From contig JAJXXG010000023.1 in assembly GCA_021781255.1 (NCBI GenBank), positions 1-7,900 of the forward strand: DNA of 7,900 bases. Direction: 5' to 3'. The position numbers were made by a program, and so were the translations under genes. This document shows positions 1-6,097 of this stretch, piece by piece (within the stretch, counting starts at the first letter, position 1; each line of letters starts with the position of its first letter). This stretch comes from Acidobacteriota bacterium. GTDB lineage: Bacteria > Acidobacteriota > Terriglobia > Terriglobales > Acidobacteriaceae. The notes beneath the pieces are model-generated. The model did no database searches, was not told where the DNA came from, and saw nothing but the letters and a program-made list of their open reading frames with translations.

Positions 1-1962
1 GGGGGTGCGCTCGTCCCAGTCGTTGGTGTCGATCTTGTTGCCGATGATGGTGAAGCCGTCCTGCTGCACGCGGAGGACGGGTGCGGCCTGGTCGTCGGTG
101 TCGGGCTCCTCGTCAATGTCGTAGGGCGGGCGGAAGTAGAGCGGCTGCACGCCGAGCTTGCTGGCGAAGAGGCGCTCGGTCAGCTTGACCTCAAGGTCGA
201 GCTGGCGATGAGAGATTTCGCTGATGTTGGGATGCGTGAAGGTGTGGTTGCCGATCTCGTTGCCTTCACGCACCGCGCGCTGCATGAGGCCCACGTTCTG
301 CTCGGCTTCGTCGCCGATCATCATGAAGGTGCCCTTGACGCCTTTCTGCTTGAGGATGTCGAGGATCTTCGGCGTCCATTTGGGATCGGGTCCATCGTCA
401 AAGGAGAGCGCCACCTCATTCGGGCGGTAGCCGTAGTAGCGCACGGTGTAGGTGTGCGGATACACGTCGAGGTGCTCGTCGATGATGAGCTTCTTGCGCG
501 GGTCCGGCTCGTCGGTGTCCACTTCGACGGTGCGCTTGCCGGGTTGCGGCAGACCCGTTACGCGCAGAATGTCGCCTTCGCCCTCATTGTCCACGTCGTG
601 GCCGGGCTGCAACTTGCCCAGGGCCTGAAGCGAGCCGGCATTGCTGGGCCGGTCCCACACGTTCCACAGCGAGCTGTCCTCTGAGCCGAGCCGCCACAGG
701 GCAAAGGTTTGCAGGCCGAGCCCGCGCGCGGCGCGCATTTCGTTCAGCAGCGTAACGCCGTCAAGGAACCAGACGACGTGGCGCTGGTTGGCATCTTCGT
801 CAATGTATTCAAAGTGGGGGTTGAGCGAGTTGTAGTCGAGGTCCAGATCGGCGTCGGCGTCGGCGGCGCGCTGCCATGCCTCAGAGACGGAGAGATCTTC
901 CGTATCGACGACTTCGGATTTGGGAGCTTTGCGGAGGCGGCCTTTTTGGGGCGCGGCGGGAATCGTCATCGTCCAGTCATAGCCGTAGTTGCCGACAGCG
1001 CAGATGATTTTTTCCTTGGGCACGATTTTGAGCACGCGGCGCAGGTTGCCGATGAACCAGTCCTGGCTGGCGACGGGGCCGGGATCGCTGTCCACTTCGT
1101 GCTGATCGTAGTTCATGAGCACGATGCCGTCGGTGTTGGCGGCGATGAGCTTGAGATCGGCGTCGGGCGAGGAGACGGCGACGTTCACGTAGAGGCGCAG
1201 GTTGCGCGCATGGAGGTCGGCGTACAGCTCCTGGATGAAGCTGAGGTAGGCGGGGTCGGCTTCGTCGGGCAGGCTTTCCAGGTCCAGCGAGAGGCCGTGA
1301 TAGGCGGGATAGGCCGTGAGAAAGCGCAGGATTTGCTGGCGCAGGCCGGCGCGCTTGCCCTCGTCGGCCAGCATTGCGCCCACGGCTGCGTCCCAGCTCT
1401 GGGTATGCGTGTTGTAGTTGTTGAGGTGCGGGAAGATTTCAGTATCTTCCTTGGCCAACTGGATGACGCGCTTGACCTGGTTCATGTCATCGGGGTCGTG
1501 TACGGTGTTGCCCTGGATGACGGGGTACTCGCGGATGTTGTCGCTGCTCATGGCCAGCAGCCTGCCCTGGGGCGCATCGACGTGCAGCCACTGGGGGAAG
1601 AGCATGTCAATCTGGTGGACGTGCTCTTTGAACGAGGAGTAGCTGGCGGCGTCGTCCGGCGCATAGTAGGCGGCGCGCAGGCCCTCGCCGGTGTTGAAGG
1701 GGATTTCAGAGGGTTTGCGGGTGGTTTTGCGGCGTGCGGGGCGGGCAGCCCGGGCGCGCTGGGCCGCGGCGCGCTCGTTGAGCGCCTTGTAGTTGTGCTT
1801 GAGCGTGGGCAGCAGCAGTTCGGGCAGCGGCTGGCTGCGTAAGATATTAAAAATAAAGCCAGCCAGGACAAGCGTGGTCACCACGGCCGTCACATCCAGG
1901 ATGCGGCGAAGCCGTTTCCAGCGCTTCATGTGCGGATCGAAAAATATCTGCTTTTCGGGCAT
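1..1962 (-). CDS. GH18 + NodB/CE4 polysaccharide deacetylase fusion protein, 3' end beyond window (GT2 domain expected)
   Basis: The reading frame is open from the ATG at 1962 to the window edge: 654 residues with no stop. Residues 1-20 are basic, about 21-41 form one membrane segment, and 60-85 are an Ala/Arg-rich linker. A GH18-like barrel follows: HGLSLDLE at 222-229 carries the Asp-x-Glu catalytic pair (D227, E229), MNYD at 283-286 is the GH18 tyrosine motif, and ALWRLGSED at 421-429 carries the terminal barrel Trp. A NodB/CE4 deacetylase domain starts near 505: SFDDGPDP (520-527; metal and catalytic Asp), HTFTH (573-577; metal His pair), RPPYD (611-615) and DTNDWD (645-650). Known family: proteins of about 1,100 residues combining GH18, deacetylase and GT2 domains; the missing part should be the GT2. 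Inferred role: synthesis and trimming or de-N-acetylation of an exported hexosamine polysaccharide at the inner membrane. No good Shine-Dalgarno precedes 1962; Met12 is an alternative start. The gene is divergent from the glycosyltransferase at 2028. Domain calls are secure, substrate unknown. Confidence 0.9.
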   Translation of the reverse strand, partial: MPEKQIFFDPHMKRWKRLRRILDVTAVVTTLVLAGFIFNILRSQPLPELLLPTLKHNYKALNERAAAQRARAARPARRKTTRKPSEIPFNTGEGLRAAYYAPDDAASYSSFKEHVHQIDMLFPQWLHVDAPQGRLLAMSSDNIREYPVIQGNTVHDPDDMNQVKRVIQLAKEDTEIFPHLNNYNTHTQSWDAAVGAMLADEGKRAGLRQQILRFLTAYPAYHGLSLDLESLPDEADPAYLSFIQELYADLHARNLRLYVNVAVSSPDADLKLIAANTDGIVLMNYDQHEVDSDPGPVASQDWFIGNLRRVLKIVPKEKIICAVGNYGYDWTMTIPAAPQKGRLRKAPKSEVVDTEDLSVSEAWQRAADADADLDLDYNSLNPHFEYIDEDANQRHVVWFLDGVTLLNEMRAARGLGLQTFALWRLGSEDSSLWNVWDRPSNAGSLQALGKLQPGHDVDNEGEGDILRVTGLPQPGKRTVEVDTDEPDPRKKLIIDEHLDVYPHTYTVRYYGYRPNEVALSFDDGPDPKWTPKILDILKQKGVKGTFMMIGDEAEQNVGLMQRAVREGNEIGNHTFTHPNISEISHRQLDLEVKLTERLFASKLGVQPLYFRPPYDIDEEPDTDDQAAPVLRVQQDGFTIIGNKIDTNDWDERTP

Positions 1963-1972
1963 GGCCAGTCTC

Positions 1973-2002
1973 GTTTCCACGTGGGCGGAAACCGCGGAAA
2001 CG
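1973..2002. promoter_or_regulatory. Candidate operator: three GYGGAAAC motifs, one inverted, in the divergent gap
   Basis: The 65-bp gap between the two divergent start codons (1963-2027) holds GTTTCCAC at 1973-1980, which is GTGGAAAC on the other strand. It is followed by two tandem 9-bp copies, GCGGAAACC at 1985-1993 and GCGGAAACG at 1994-2002. CGTTTCC (1972-1978) and GGAAACG (1996-2002) also form inverted arms around the central copy. The position between two envelope-polysaccharide genes suggests a shared regulator site. No regulator is known to me for this motif, and no clear -35/-10 pair is visible in the gap. Confidence 0.35.
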
Positions 2003-2027
2003 GTCTACGCTATACAGTACAAATCGT

Positions 2028-3458
2028 ATGGAACCTGTCCCCCTGAGTCAATTGAAGGCCCAGCGCGCTGCCGCCGGCAGAGTCCAGTTTGCCGTGTCCG
2101 CCGTGCTGGCGCTGGCCGCCGGAGGGCTGCTGCGCGCGTGGATGCTCCAGCAATACTTCGAGGTCAACGGAGACTCGCTGCTCTACGGCGGCATTGCAAA
2201 GAACCTTCTGGAGCACGGTCGCTATGCGCTGACGGTAAACGGACTGGCAACCCCGACACTGATTCGCCTGCCTGGCTATCCGTTGTTTCTGGCTGCGTGC
2301 TTTCGACTCTTCGGCATGGATCACTATGTCCCGGTCGTGTGGGTTCAGATTGCGCTTGAGCTGGCCGGTTGCCTGCTGCTGGCCGGCTTTGCCCGCCGCA
2401 TCGCGCCGACGGCCCTGAAGGCTGGCGCGGCGCACCTGACCCTGTGGCTGGCGGCGCTGTGTCCGTTCACGGCGGTCTATGCCGCCATGCCGCTGACGGA
2501 GGCGCCCACACTGTTTGTGCTGGCGGTGGCGCTGTGGGCAGTGGCGCGCTTTGAGGACGAGCCGGGGTGGCTTCCGGCGCTGGCCTTTACCTTCGCGGTG
2601 ACCTGCGCGGCGCTGCTGCGGCCCGATGGTGCGCTGGCCGCCGTGGCGCTGGCTCCGGCGCTACTGTTGCGGCTGATGAAGGCGCGCGGCGAGTCTGCGG
2701 CTGAAGGGGTGCGGCTGGCGCGGATGGCCGCAGTGTGCGTGCTGCTGGCGCTGGCGCCGTTTGCCGCGTGGACATGGCGCAACTGGCAGGTGTTTCATGT
2801 GTTCCAGCCGCTGGCGCCGCGCTATGCCAACGATCCCGGCGAGGATTCGCACCCCGGCTGGCAGCGATGGATGAGGAGCTGGTGCCTGGACTACGTCTCG
2901 ACCTACGACGTGTACTGGCCAGTGCCCGGGGACCGGCTTGATGTATCAAAGCTGCCGACGCGAGCCTTTGATTCTCCGGGAGAATATGCTGCGACTGCCG
3001 CCCTGGCGGACGACTACAACCGCAATGGCTTTGTGTTGACCCCGCAGATCGACGCGCGCTTTGCCCGGCTGGCGCAGGAGCGCATCGCCATCCACCCGTT
3101 GCGCTACTATCTGTGGCTGCCTCTGGGGCGTGTGGCGGACATGTGGCTCAGGCCACGGGTGGAGAACCTGAACATCGACCTGGACTGGTGGGTCTACGAG
3201 CACCACAACGATGAGACGCGCTTTAGTTGGGAATACGCGGGGCTGAACGCGCTCTACCTGCTGCTGGGACTGGCTGGGATTTGCCTGCGTCCGCGCCTGT
3301 GGACGTGGATGCTGGCCTACATGCTGCTGCGCAGCGCCCTGCTGGCGACGATGGAAGGGCCGGAGGCGCGCTACACGCTGGAGTGCTTTCCGATGCTGTT
3401 TGCGCTAGGCGGGGTGGCGCTGAGCGGCGCTTGGCGGAGGATTGTTGGGCCAGCGTAG
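2028..3458 (+). CDS. GT39/ArnT-like multi-pass membrane glycosyltransferase
   Basis: The protein has 476 residues with many hydrophobic segments (about 20-38, 83-96, 103-122, 135-154, 158-173, 181-213, 232-248, 404-419, 424-441 and 452-467). It fits the PMT/ArnT group of GT-C glycosyltransferases, which move a sugar from a polyprenyl-phosphate donor to an acceptor on the outer face of the inner membrane. Signs of the family are the acidic first loop after TM1 (NGDSLLYGGIAKNL, Asp49 a likely catalytic residue), the L-x-G-x-Y stretch leading into RLPGYPLFLA (80-89), TEAP (157-160), the W-x-x-RN motif (248-252), and a late EARY...P signature (446-455). A hydrophilic loop lies at 260-400. The real substrate and acceptor (lipid A, protein or polysaccharide) cannot be told. 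The gene is divergent from the GH18/deacetylase gene, which suggests a common role in envelope glycans. No strong ribosome site is seen before 2028, but later ATGs would remove TM1, so 2028 is preferred. Confidence 0.8.
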   Translation: MEPVPLSQLKAQRAAAGRVQFAVSAVLALAAGGLLRAWMLQQYFEVNGDSLLYGGIAKNLLEHGRYALTVNGLATPTLIRLPGYPLFLAACFRLFGMDHYVPVVWVQIALELAGCLLLAGFARRIAPTALKAGAAHLTLWLAALCPFTAVYAAMPLTEAPTLFVLAVALWAVARFEDEPGWLPALAFTFAVTCAALLRPDGALAAVALAPALLLRLMKARGESAAEGVRLARMAAVCVLLALAPFAAWTWRNWQVFHVFQPLAPRYANDPGEDSHPGWQRWMRSWCLDYVSTYDVYWPVPGDRLDVSKLPTRAFDSPGEYAATAALADDYNRNGFVLTPQIDARFARLAQERIAIHPLRYYLWLPLGRVADMWLRPRVENLNIDLDWWVYEHHNDETRFSWEYAGLNALYLLLGLAGICLRPRLWTWMLAYMLLRSALLATMEGPEARYTLECFPMLFALGGVALSGAWRRIVGPA

Positions 3459-3468
3459 GCCCCACGAT
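3441..3468. terminator. Weak hairpin at convergent gene ends
   Basis: Bases 3441-3451 can pair with 3458-3468 around a 6-base loop. There are five G:C pairs next to the loop, then one T/C mismatch, then five more pairs, one of them G:T. The hairpin covers the glycosyltransferase stop codon and the 13-bp gap to the stop of the converging gene at 3472. It has no T tract on either side, so it is at best a weak or factor-assisted bidirectional terminator. Confidence 0.3.
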
Positions 3469-3471
3469 TGC

Positions 3472-4686
3472 TCAATGAATGACTGTTCCGCGGATTGTTT
3501 GCAACTTGCCGTCTTCAGCGCGTGTTGAAACAAACATATAGCTGTCACCATCGATACAGACCGGATTCAACCCGTGAGCGAACTTTGCCCGGCTCAGGAT
3601 GGAGCCATCGCCCGGGTAGATGTTGTCAATCTCAGTGGCGAAGTAGCCCACCTTTTGCCCGGGCGGATTGCTTGCGGATGGCTTGATGGGATCTGGCGTG
3701 CTGGCGACCACATGATATATCCCATCGTTTGATGTAATGACGCCAGTTATTCTCGATTCATGGTCCGGCAAAGTTACGTTTATAGACCGCACTACTCCGT
3801 TCTCATTGATCTCGATCAAAGGCAGGTTCGCCAGACTAGGCGCCATCAAAAGGTCGTCGCCAAATGGAACCCATTTGGAGAGCGCCAACTGCATCTGAAT
3901 CGATTCCATCACTGCATGGGGCGTCTTCCCCTTCTCGCCGCGTTGCAGTTGCAACCCGTAATCTTCGTCAAAGAGCTTGAGTTCCTTCACGGGCCTGCCG
4001 GCCTCATCGACGATCATCAGCCGCGTCGTCTGGTTGAGCTGGTCAAGGGAAACGACCAGAATATCTCCTGAGGGGAATGCGGCGATATTGATGGGATACA
4101 ATCCGGGATCGAGCCGCACGTAACCTTTGAATTCGCCTTTATAGTCATAGATCAAAATGAAATACGCTCGGCCCAGCGTCTTAGCTGAGTCAGCCGGATC
4201 GTAGACTTCAGCATATTCGAGAACATAGACTCGCGATGAAGAGACAAAATATCGAAGTGTAGGAAGGAAGTTCCTGAGGCCCGGCACATCTCCGTGAGTA
4301 AATCGAATCAAACTGCCGGATGGAGTAAGCGCAGTAAGATCGAGAAGAAAAAGAAGCCTACTATGCGGGTTAAGCTCACCGTGGGATCTGGCGTTTATTT
4401 GAGCGGCATTCTCTAGCAAAGGGAGGAAGGCGGTTCCGTCGCTCCCGCACTTGAAATCACCGATCATCATTCTCTGGTTAGCTCCAACAGAGTAGGTTTT
4501 CGGTTCGTCATATCTTAGACTTAATGCAACGACGGCGTTTTGAACATTCTTAGTCCCTCCCGAATTTGCGTCAGCTGTGGATTGAGCCCATGATAACGGC
4601 CGACATGAAAGTAAGAGGCAAAGGCAGAGAGGACACGCCATCCTTCTCAAGACAGGCAGGCAGCGCAGATTGTGCTGGTTGTTCAT
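3472..4686 (-). CDS. Secreted protein of unknown function, beta-propeller-like
   Basis: I do not recognise this 404-residue protein. It begins with a basic stretch (to Arg15), a hydrophobic Leu/Cys-rich core (17-28) and a plausible signal peptidase I site at SWA-Q (32-35), so it is probably exported. LLSC (25-28) is a poor lipobox alternative. The mature part is a run of short beta-rich repeats of the kind found in propellers: a Gly-Asp strand pattern at FPSGDILVVSLD (204-215), then RLMIVDEAGRPVKELKLF (222-239), IEINENGVVRSI (291-302) and TSNDGIYHVVA (318-328). No catalytic motif is visible. The gene stands alone, convergent with the glycosyltransferase and separated from the serS unit by about 280 bp. 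Its base composition is clearly lower in G+C than its neighbours, which suggests transfer or a distinct history. There is no good Shine-Dalgarno at 4686, and Met16 has AGAAGG directly abutting it, too close to function. Start uncertain, gene itself likely. Confidence 0.7.
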   Translation of the reverse strand: MNNQHNLRCLPVLRRMACPLCLCLLLSCRPLSWAQSTADANSGGTKNVQNAVVALSLRYDEPKTYSVGANQRMMIGDFKCGSDGTAFLPLLENAAQINARSHGELNPHSRLLFLLDLTALTPSGSLIRFTHGDVPGLRNFLPTLRYFVSSSRVYVLEYAEVYDPADSAKTLGRAYFILIYDYKGEFKGYVRLDPGLYPINIAAFPSGDILVVSLDQLNQTTRLMIVDEAGRPVKELKLFDEDYGLQLQRGEKGKTPHAVMESIQMQLALSKWVPFGDDLLMAPSLANLPLIEINENGVVRSINVTLPDHESRITGVITSNDGIYHVVASTPDPIKPSASNPPGQKVGYFATEIDNIYPGDGSILSRAKFAHGLNPVCIDGDSYMFVSTRAEDGKLQTIRGTVIH

Positions 4687-4761
4687 TGGCGGAAAAGTCC
4701 AAGTGGTTCTTTCCGGCTTTCAAGGAAGATGACCAGGGCACAAATTTCAATTCAACAAGGA

Positions 4762-4790
4762 ATGTTGCCAGAGAAAGGTAGTCTTGTCAA
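4762..4790 (-). promoter_or_regulatory. Candidate sigma-70-type promoter for the secreted protein gene
   Basis: On the minus strand a perfect TTGACA -35 box (4790-4785) is followed, after 17 bases, by CAACAT (4767-4762), which matches only half of the TATAAT consensus. Transcription would start about 70 bases before the ATG at 4686. The -35 match and spacing are good and the -10 is weak; the surrounding DNA is AT-rich, so chance matches are possible. Confidence 0.3.
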
Positions 4791-4803
4791 CATTTGTTTA
4801 TGA

Positions 4804-4854
4804 AGCTATAGGGGACTTTTTTGATAAGACTTTTGTGCGCAGCTATATAGGACT
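4804..4854. repeat. Imperfect 14-bp direct repeat, 37 bp apart
   Basis: AGCTATAGGGGACT at 4804-4817 and AGCTATATAGGACT at 4841-4854 agree at 12 of 14 bases. GACTTTT also occurs twice between them (at 4814 and 4828). They lie upstream of the candidate promoter of the secreted protein gene. They could be activator sites or leftover duplications. Confidence 0.4.
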
Positions 4855-4890
4855 GCAAAGGAACCTATAACACGCTTGCGTGTCAGAGCT

Positions 4891-4929
4891 GTCCCACCCA
4901 TTCCGCAAGAGGCGCGGAATGGATGGGGC
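4891..4929. repeat. Large intergenic palindrome (REP-like or terminator-like)
   Basis: Left arm 4891-4906 and right arm 4914-4929 pair over 16 positions around a 7-base loop (AAGAGGC), with one A/C mismatch and one G:T pair. The nine pairs nearest the loop are perfect (CCATTCCGC with GCGGAATGG). It lies 36 bp downstream of the stop of the LolA-like gene and could stop transcription coming from serS, but no T tract follows on either strand. The layout, with TGCCCC at one end and GGGAC at the other, reminds me of dispersed intergenic palindromes in acidobacterial genomes. That link is from memory only. Confidence 0.6.
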
Positions 4930-4965
4930 ACGGAGAGATTCTGACTGGATTCGTGCGACGGCGAG

Positions 4966-5661
4966 TTAGCGGTTCACGTAGTGGGTTTCGTGGTTGGTCT
5001 TCAGGATGAATGCGTCGCTAGGCAGTGACTGGTTGACCTTGATATTGAAGTAGGTGCAGATGCGCGACTGGCCCTGGCCCTCGTCGAAGACCTGCTTCAG
5101 GCTCACGCCAAGCTCGGGGTCAATCCAGATGGTAACCTTGGGCAGATTCTTGCGGATTGCCGGGTCCTTGGGCGTCAGCTCCAGCTTGTCTGTCTTCACG
5201 CCGTCGAGTGTTTCAGGGCCCAGATACTTGATGTCCCACTTTTCGGCGAGATCCTTGCCGCTGGCGCCAAAGCCGAGCATGAACCAGCTCTGGTACTGGC
5301 TGAGCTTGGTGAGGGTTGTCACCTGGTTGATGGCGTGTTCATAGAGCCGGACGACGCCTTTGGCCACGATGACGTCCTTGGCCACGGGCTTGCCGTTGAC
5401 TTCGTTAATGTGAATGCCCATCCGATAGTCCTTGCCGCGGCGGTCGTAATAGACCGTGCCCTTCTGGACATCCTTGTCGGGTATGGGATCGGTCTGGATG
5501 GAGTCGAACTCGAAATCCGCCGAGGTGGTCTTGAAGTTGGCTGCGGCGACGTCGAGCCGGTGCAGCACCTTCTGGAGGTCGTCGGCCGCAAAAGCCGCCC
5601 GCACGGGCAGCAGCAGAATCGCAATGGACGCAGCGAAGACAAATTTTCTTCTCGAATGCAT
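4966..5661 (-). CDS. LolA-like periplasmic outer-membrane lipoprotein carrier family protein
   Basis: The protein has 231 residues, near the usual length of LolA-fold proteins. A clear Sec signal peptide is present: basic MHSRRK, hydrophobic 7-20, cleavage at AFA-A or AFAA-D (25 or 26). The mature part shows the LolA-type layout: an N-terminal helix (DDLQKVLHRLDVAAANFKT, 27-45), then TSADFEFD (46-53), KGTVYYDRRGKDYRM (67-81), DKLELTPKDP (158-167) with KVTIWIDPELG (175-185) as the paired strands, and a closing SLPSDAFIL (212-220). Family role: binding lipid or lipoprotein acyl chains in the periplasm. Whether this copy is a true lipoprotein carrier or one of the many LolA-like paralogues of Acidobacteria is unclear. 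It is the last gene of the leftward group, 54 bp after the small membrane protein, with its own AAGGAA ribosome site. Confidence 0.7.
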   Translation of the reverse strand: MHSRRKFVFAASIAILLLPVRAAFAADDLQKVLHRLDVAAANFKTTSADFEFDSIQTDPIPDKDVQKGTVYYDRRGKDYRMGIHINEVNGKPVAKDVIVAKGVVRLYEHAINQVTTLTKLSQYQSWFMLGFGASGKDLAEKWDIKYLGPETLDGVKTDKLELTPKDPAIRKNLPKVTIWIDPELGVSLKQVFDEGQGQSRICTYFNIKVNQSLPSDAFILKTNHETHYVNR

Positions 5662-5665
5662 GCAG

Positions 5666-5671
5666 TTCCTT
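5666..5671 (-). promoter_or_regulatory. Ribosome binding site of the LolA-like gene
   Basis: AAGGAA on the minus strand ends four bases before the ATG at 5661. It supports this start, which also places an intact signal peptide at the N terminus. It is among the better Shine-Dalgarno sequences in the window. Confidence 0.55.
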
Positions 5672-5715
5672 TAATTGTTGGATGCGCCGGCGCGCCAGAT
5701 GGTGGCTGAATCGTT

Positions 5716-6087
5716 CTAGCGCTGTGCCCAGACTCTCCACACCAGGTTGCCCTGGGCGTCCTTTTGGGTGTCCCAGCGCACCACGGCCACGGCGTCGCCG
5801 GTGACCGGCTCAATGGCATCGCGCAGCGCCTTCTTCACCTGGCTGTCTGTCGCGCCCTCGGGAATCCTCACATCCGATTGCTCGAGAGAAACGATCAGTC
5901 CGTGCGCGCCGTCGCCGATGACCTGAATGGGATGCGGCGGTCCGGCGGCTCGGGAGGGCTTGTCGCCGTAATCCCAAAGTTGGGGCGTGACGAAGATGAA
6001 CGCCAGGATCAGCGTCACCATCACGTCGTAGTGGAAGTTGCCGCGCGGATAGGTCCAGTAGAAGTAGCTTTTCAGAATTTTGTTCAT
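5716..6087 (-). CDS. Small single-TM protein of unknown function, downstream of serS
   Basis: From the chosen ATG at 6087 the product has 123 residues. A longer frame from 6114 would overlap the serS end by 20 bases and lacks a better ribosome site. Residues 1-19 are aromatic and basic (MNKILKSYFYWTYPRGNFHY), about 21-36 form one membrane helix, then DYGDKPSRAAGPPHP leads into a soluble domain. That domain has two beta-rich halves: IQVIGDGAHGLIVSLEQ (54-70), and GDAVAVVRWD to VWRVWAQR (97-123), joined by a helix with a D-x-x-V-K-K-A-L-R-D pattern (81-90). I do not recognise a domain. The soluble part resembles a small periplasmic alpha/beta module, and topology would be N-in, C-out. The 7-bp spacing after serS and 54-bp spacing before the LolA-like gene point to one operon. 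I recall similar YPRG...FHYDVMV proteins only in Acidobacteria, unverified. Confidence 0.75.
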   Translation of the reverse strand: MNKILKSYFYWTYPRGNFHYDVMVTLILAFIFVTPQLWDYGDKPSRAAGPPHPIQVIGDGAHGLIVSLEQSDVRIPEGATDSQVKKALRDAIEPVTGDAVAVVRWDTQKDAQGNLVWRVWAQR

Positions 6088-6092
6088 GCTGA

Positions 6093-6097
6093 CCTTA
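6093..6097 (-). promoter_or_regulatory. Ribosome binding site overlapping the serS stop codon
   Basis: On the minus strand TAAGG (6097-6093) contains both the serS TAA stop and an AAGG Shine-Dalgarno, five bases before the ATG at 6087. This decides the start of the small membrane protein and suggests translational coupling to serS. Confidence 0.55.

Larger units (their letters stand above)
4687..4965. other. AT-rich intergenic region, 279 bp, no gene seen
   Basis: No convincing coding sequence is present on either strand. The region holds the leader and candidate promoter of the secreted protein gene, a 14-bp direct repeat and, next to the LolA-like gene, a large palindrome. The line 4801-4860 has only 24 G+C in 60 bases. 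A short CACGC-TT-GCGTG palindrome lies at 4871-4882. Confidence 0.6.

Noticed and set aside
208..684. Plus-strand open frame of 158 codons
   Set aside because: It is antisense to the NodB domain region and has no recognisable family features.
709..1842. Long plus-strand open frame (377 codons) rich in Val, Gly and Ala
   Set aside because: It lies antisense to the GH18/deacetylase gene, whose motifs are unmistakable; long antisense frames are common in high-G+C coding DNA. No recognisable domain.
2010..2435. Minus-strand open frame of 141 codons across the divergent gap
   Set aside because: It overlaps the start of the glycosyltransferase gene antisense and lacks any domain or ribosome site.
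4566..4781. Plus-strand open frame of 71 codons in the intergenic leader
   Set aside because: It overlaps the signal peptide region of the secreted protein gene antisense, and has no ribosome site or familiar sequence.
4871..4882. CACGC-TT-GCGTG palindrome
   Set aside because: Arms are only 5 bp and the 2-base centre is too short for a hairpin; such a match is expected by chance.
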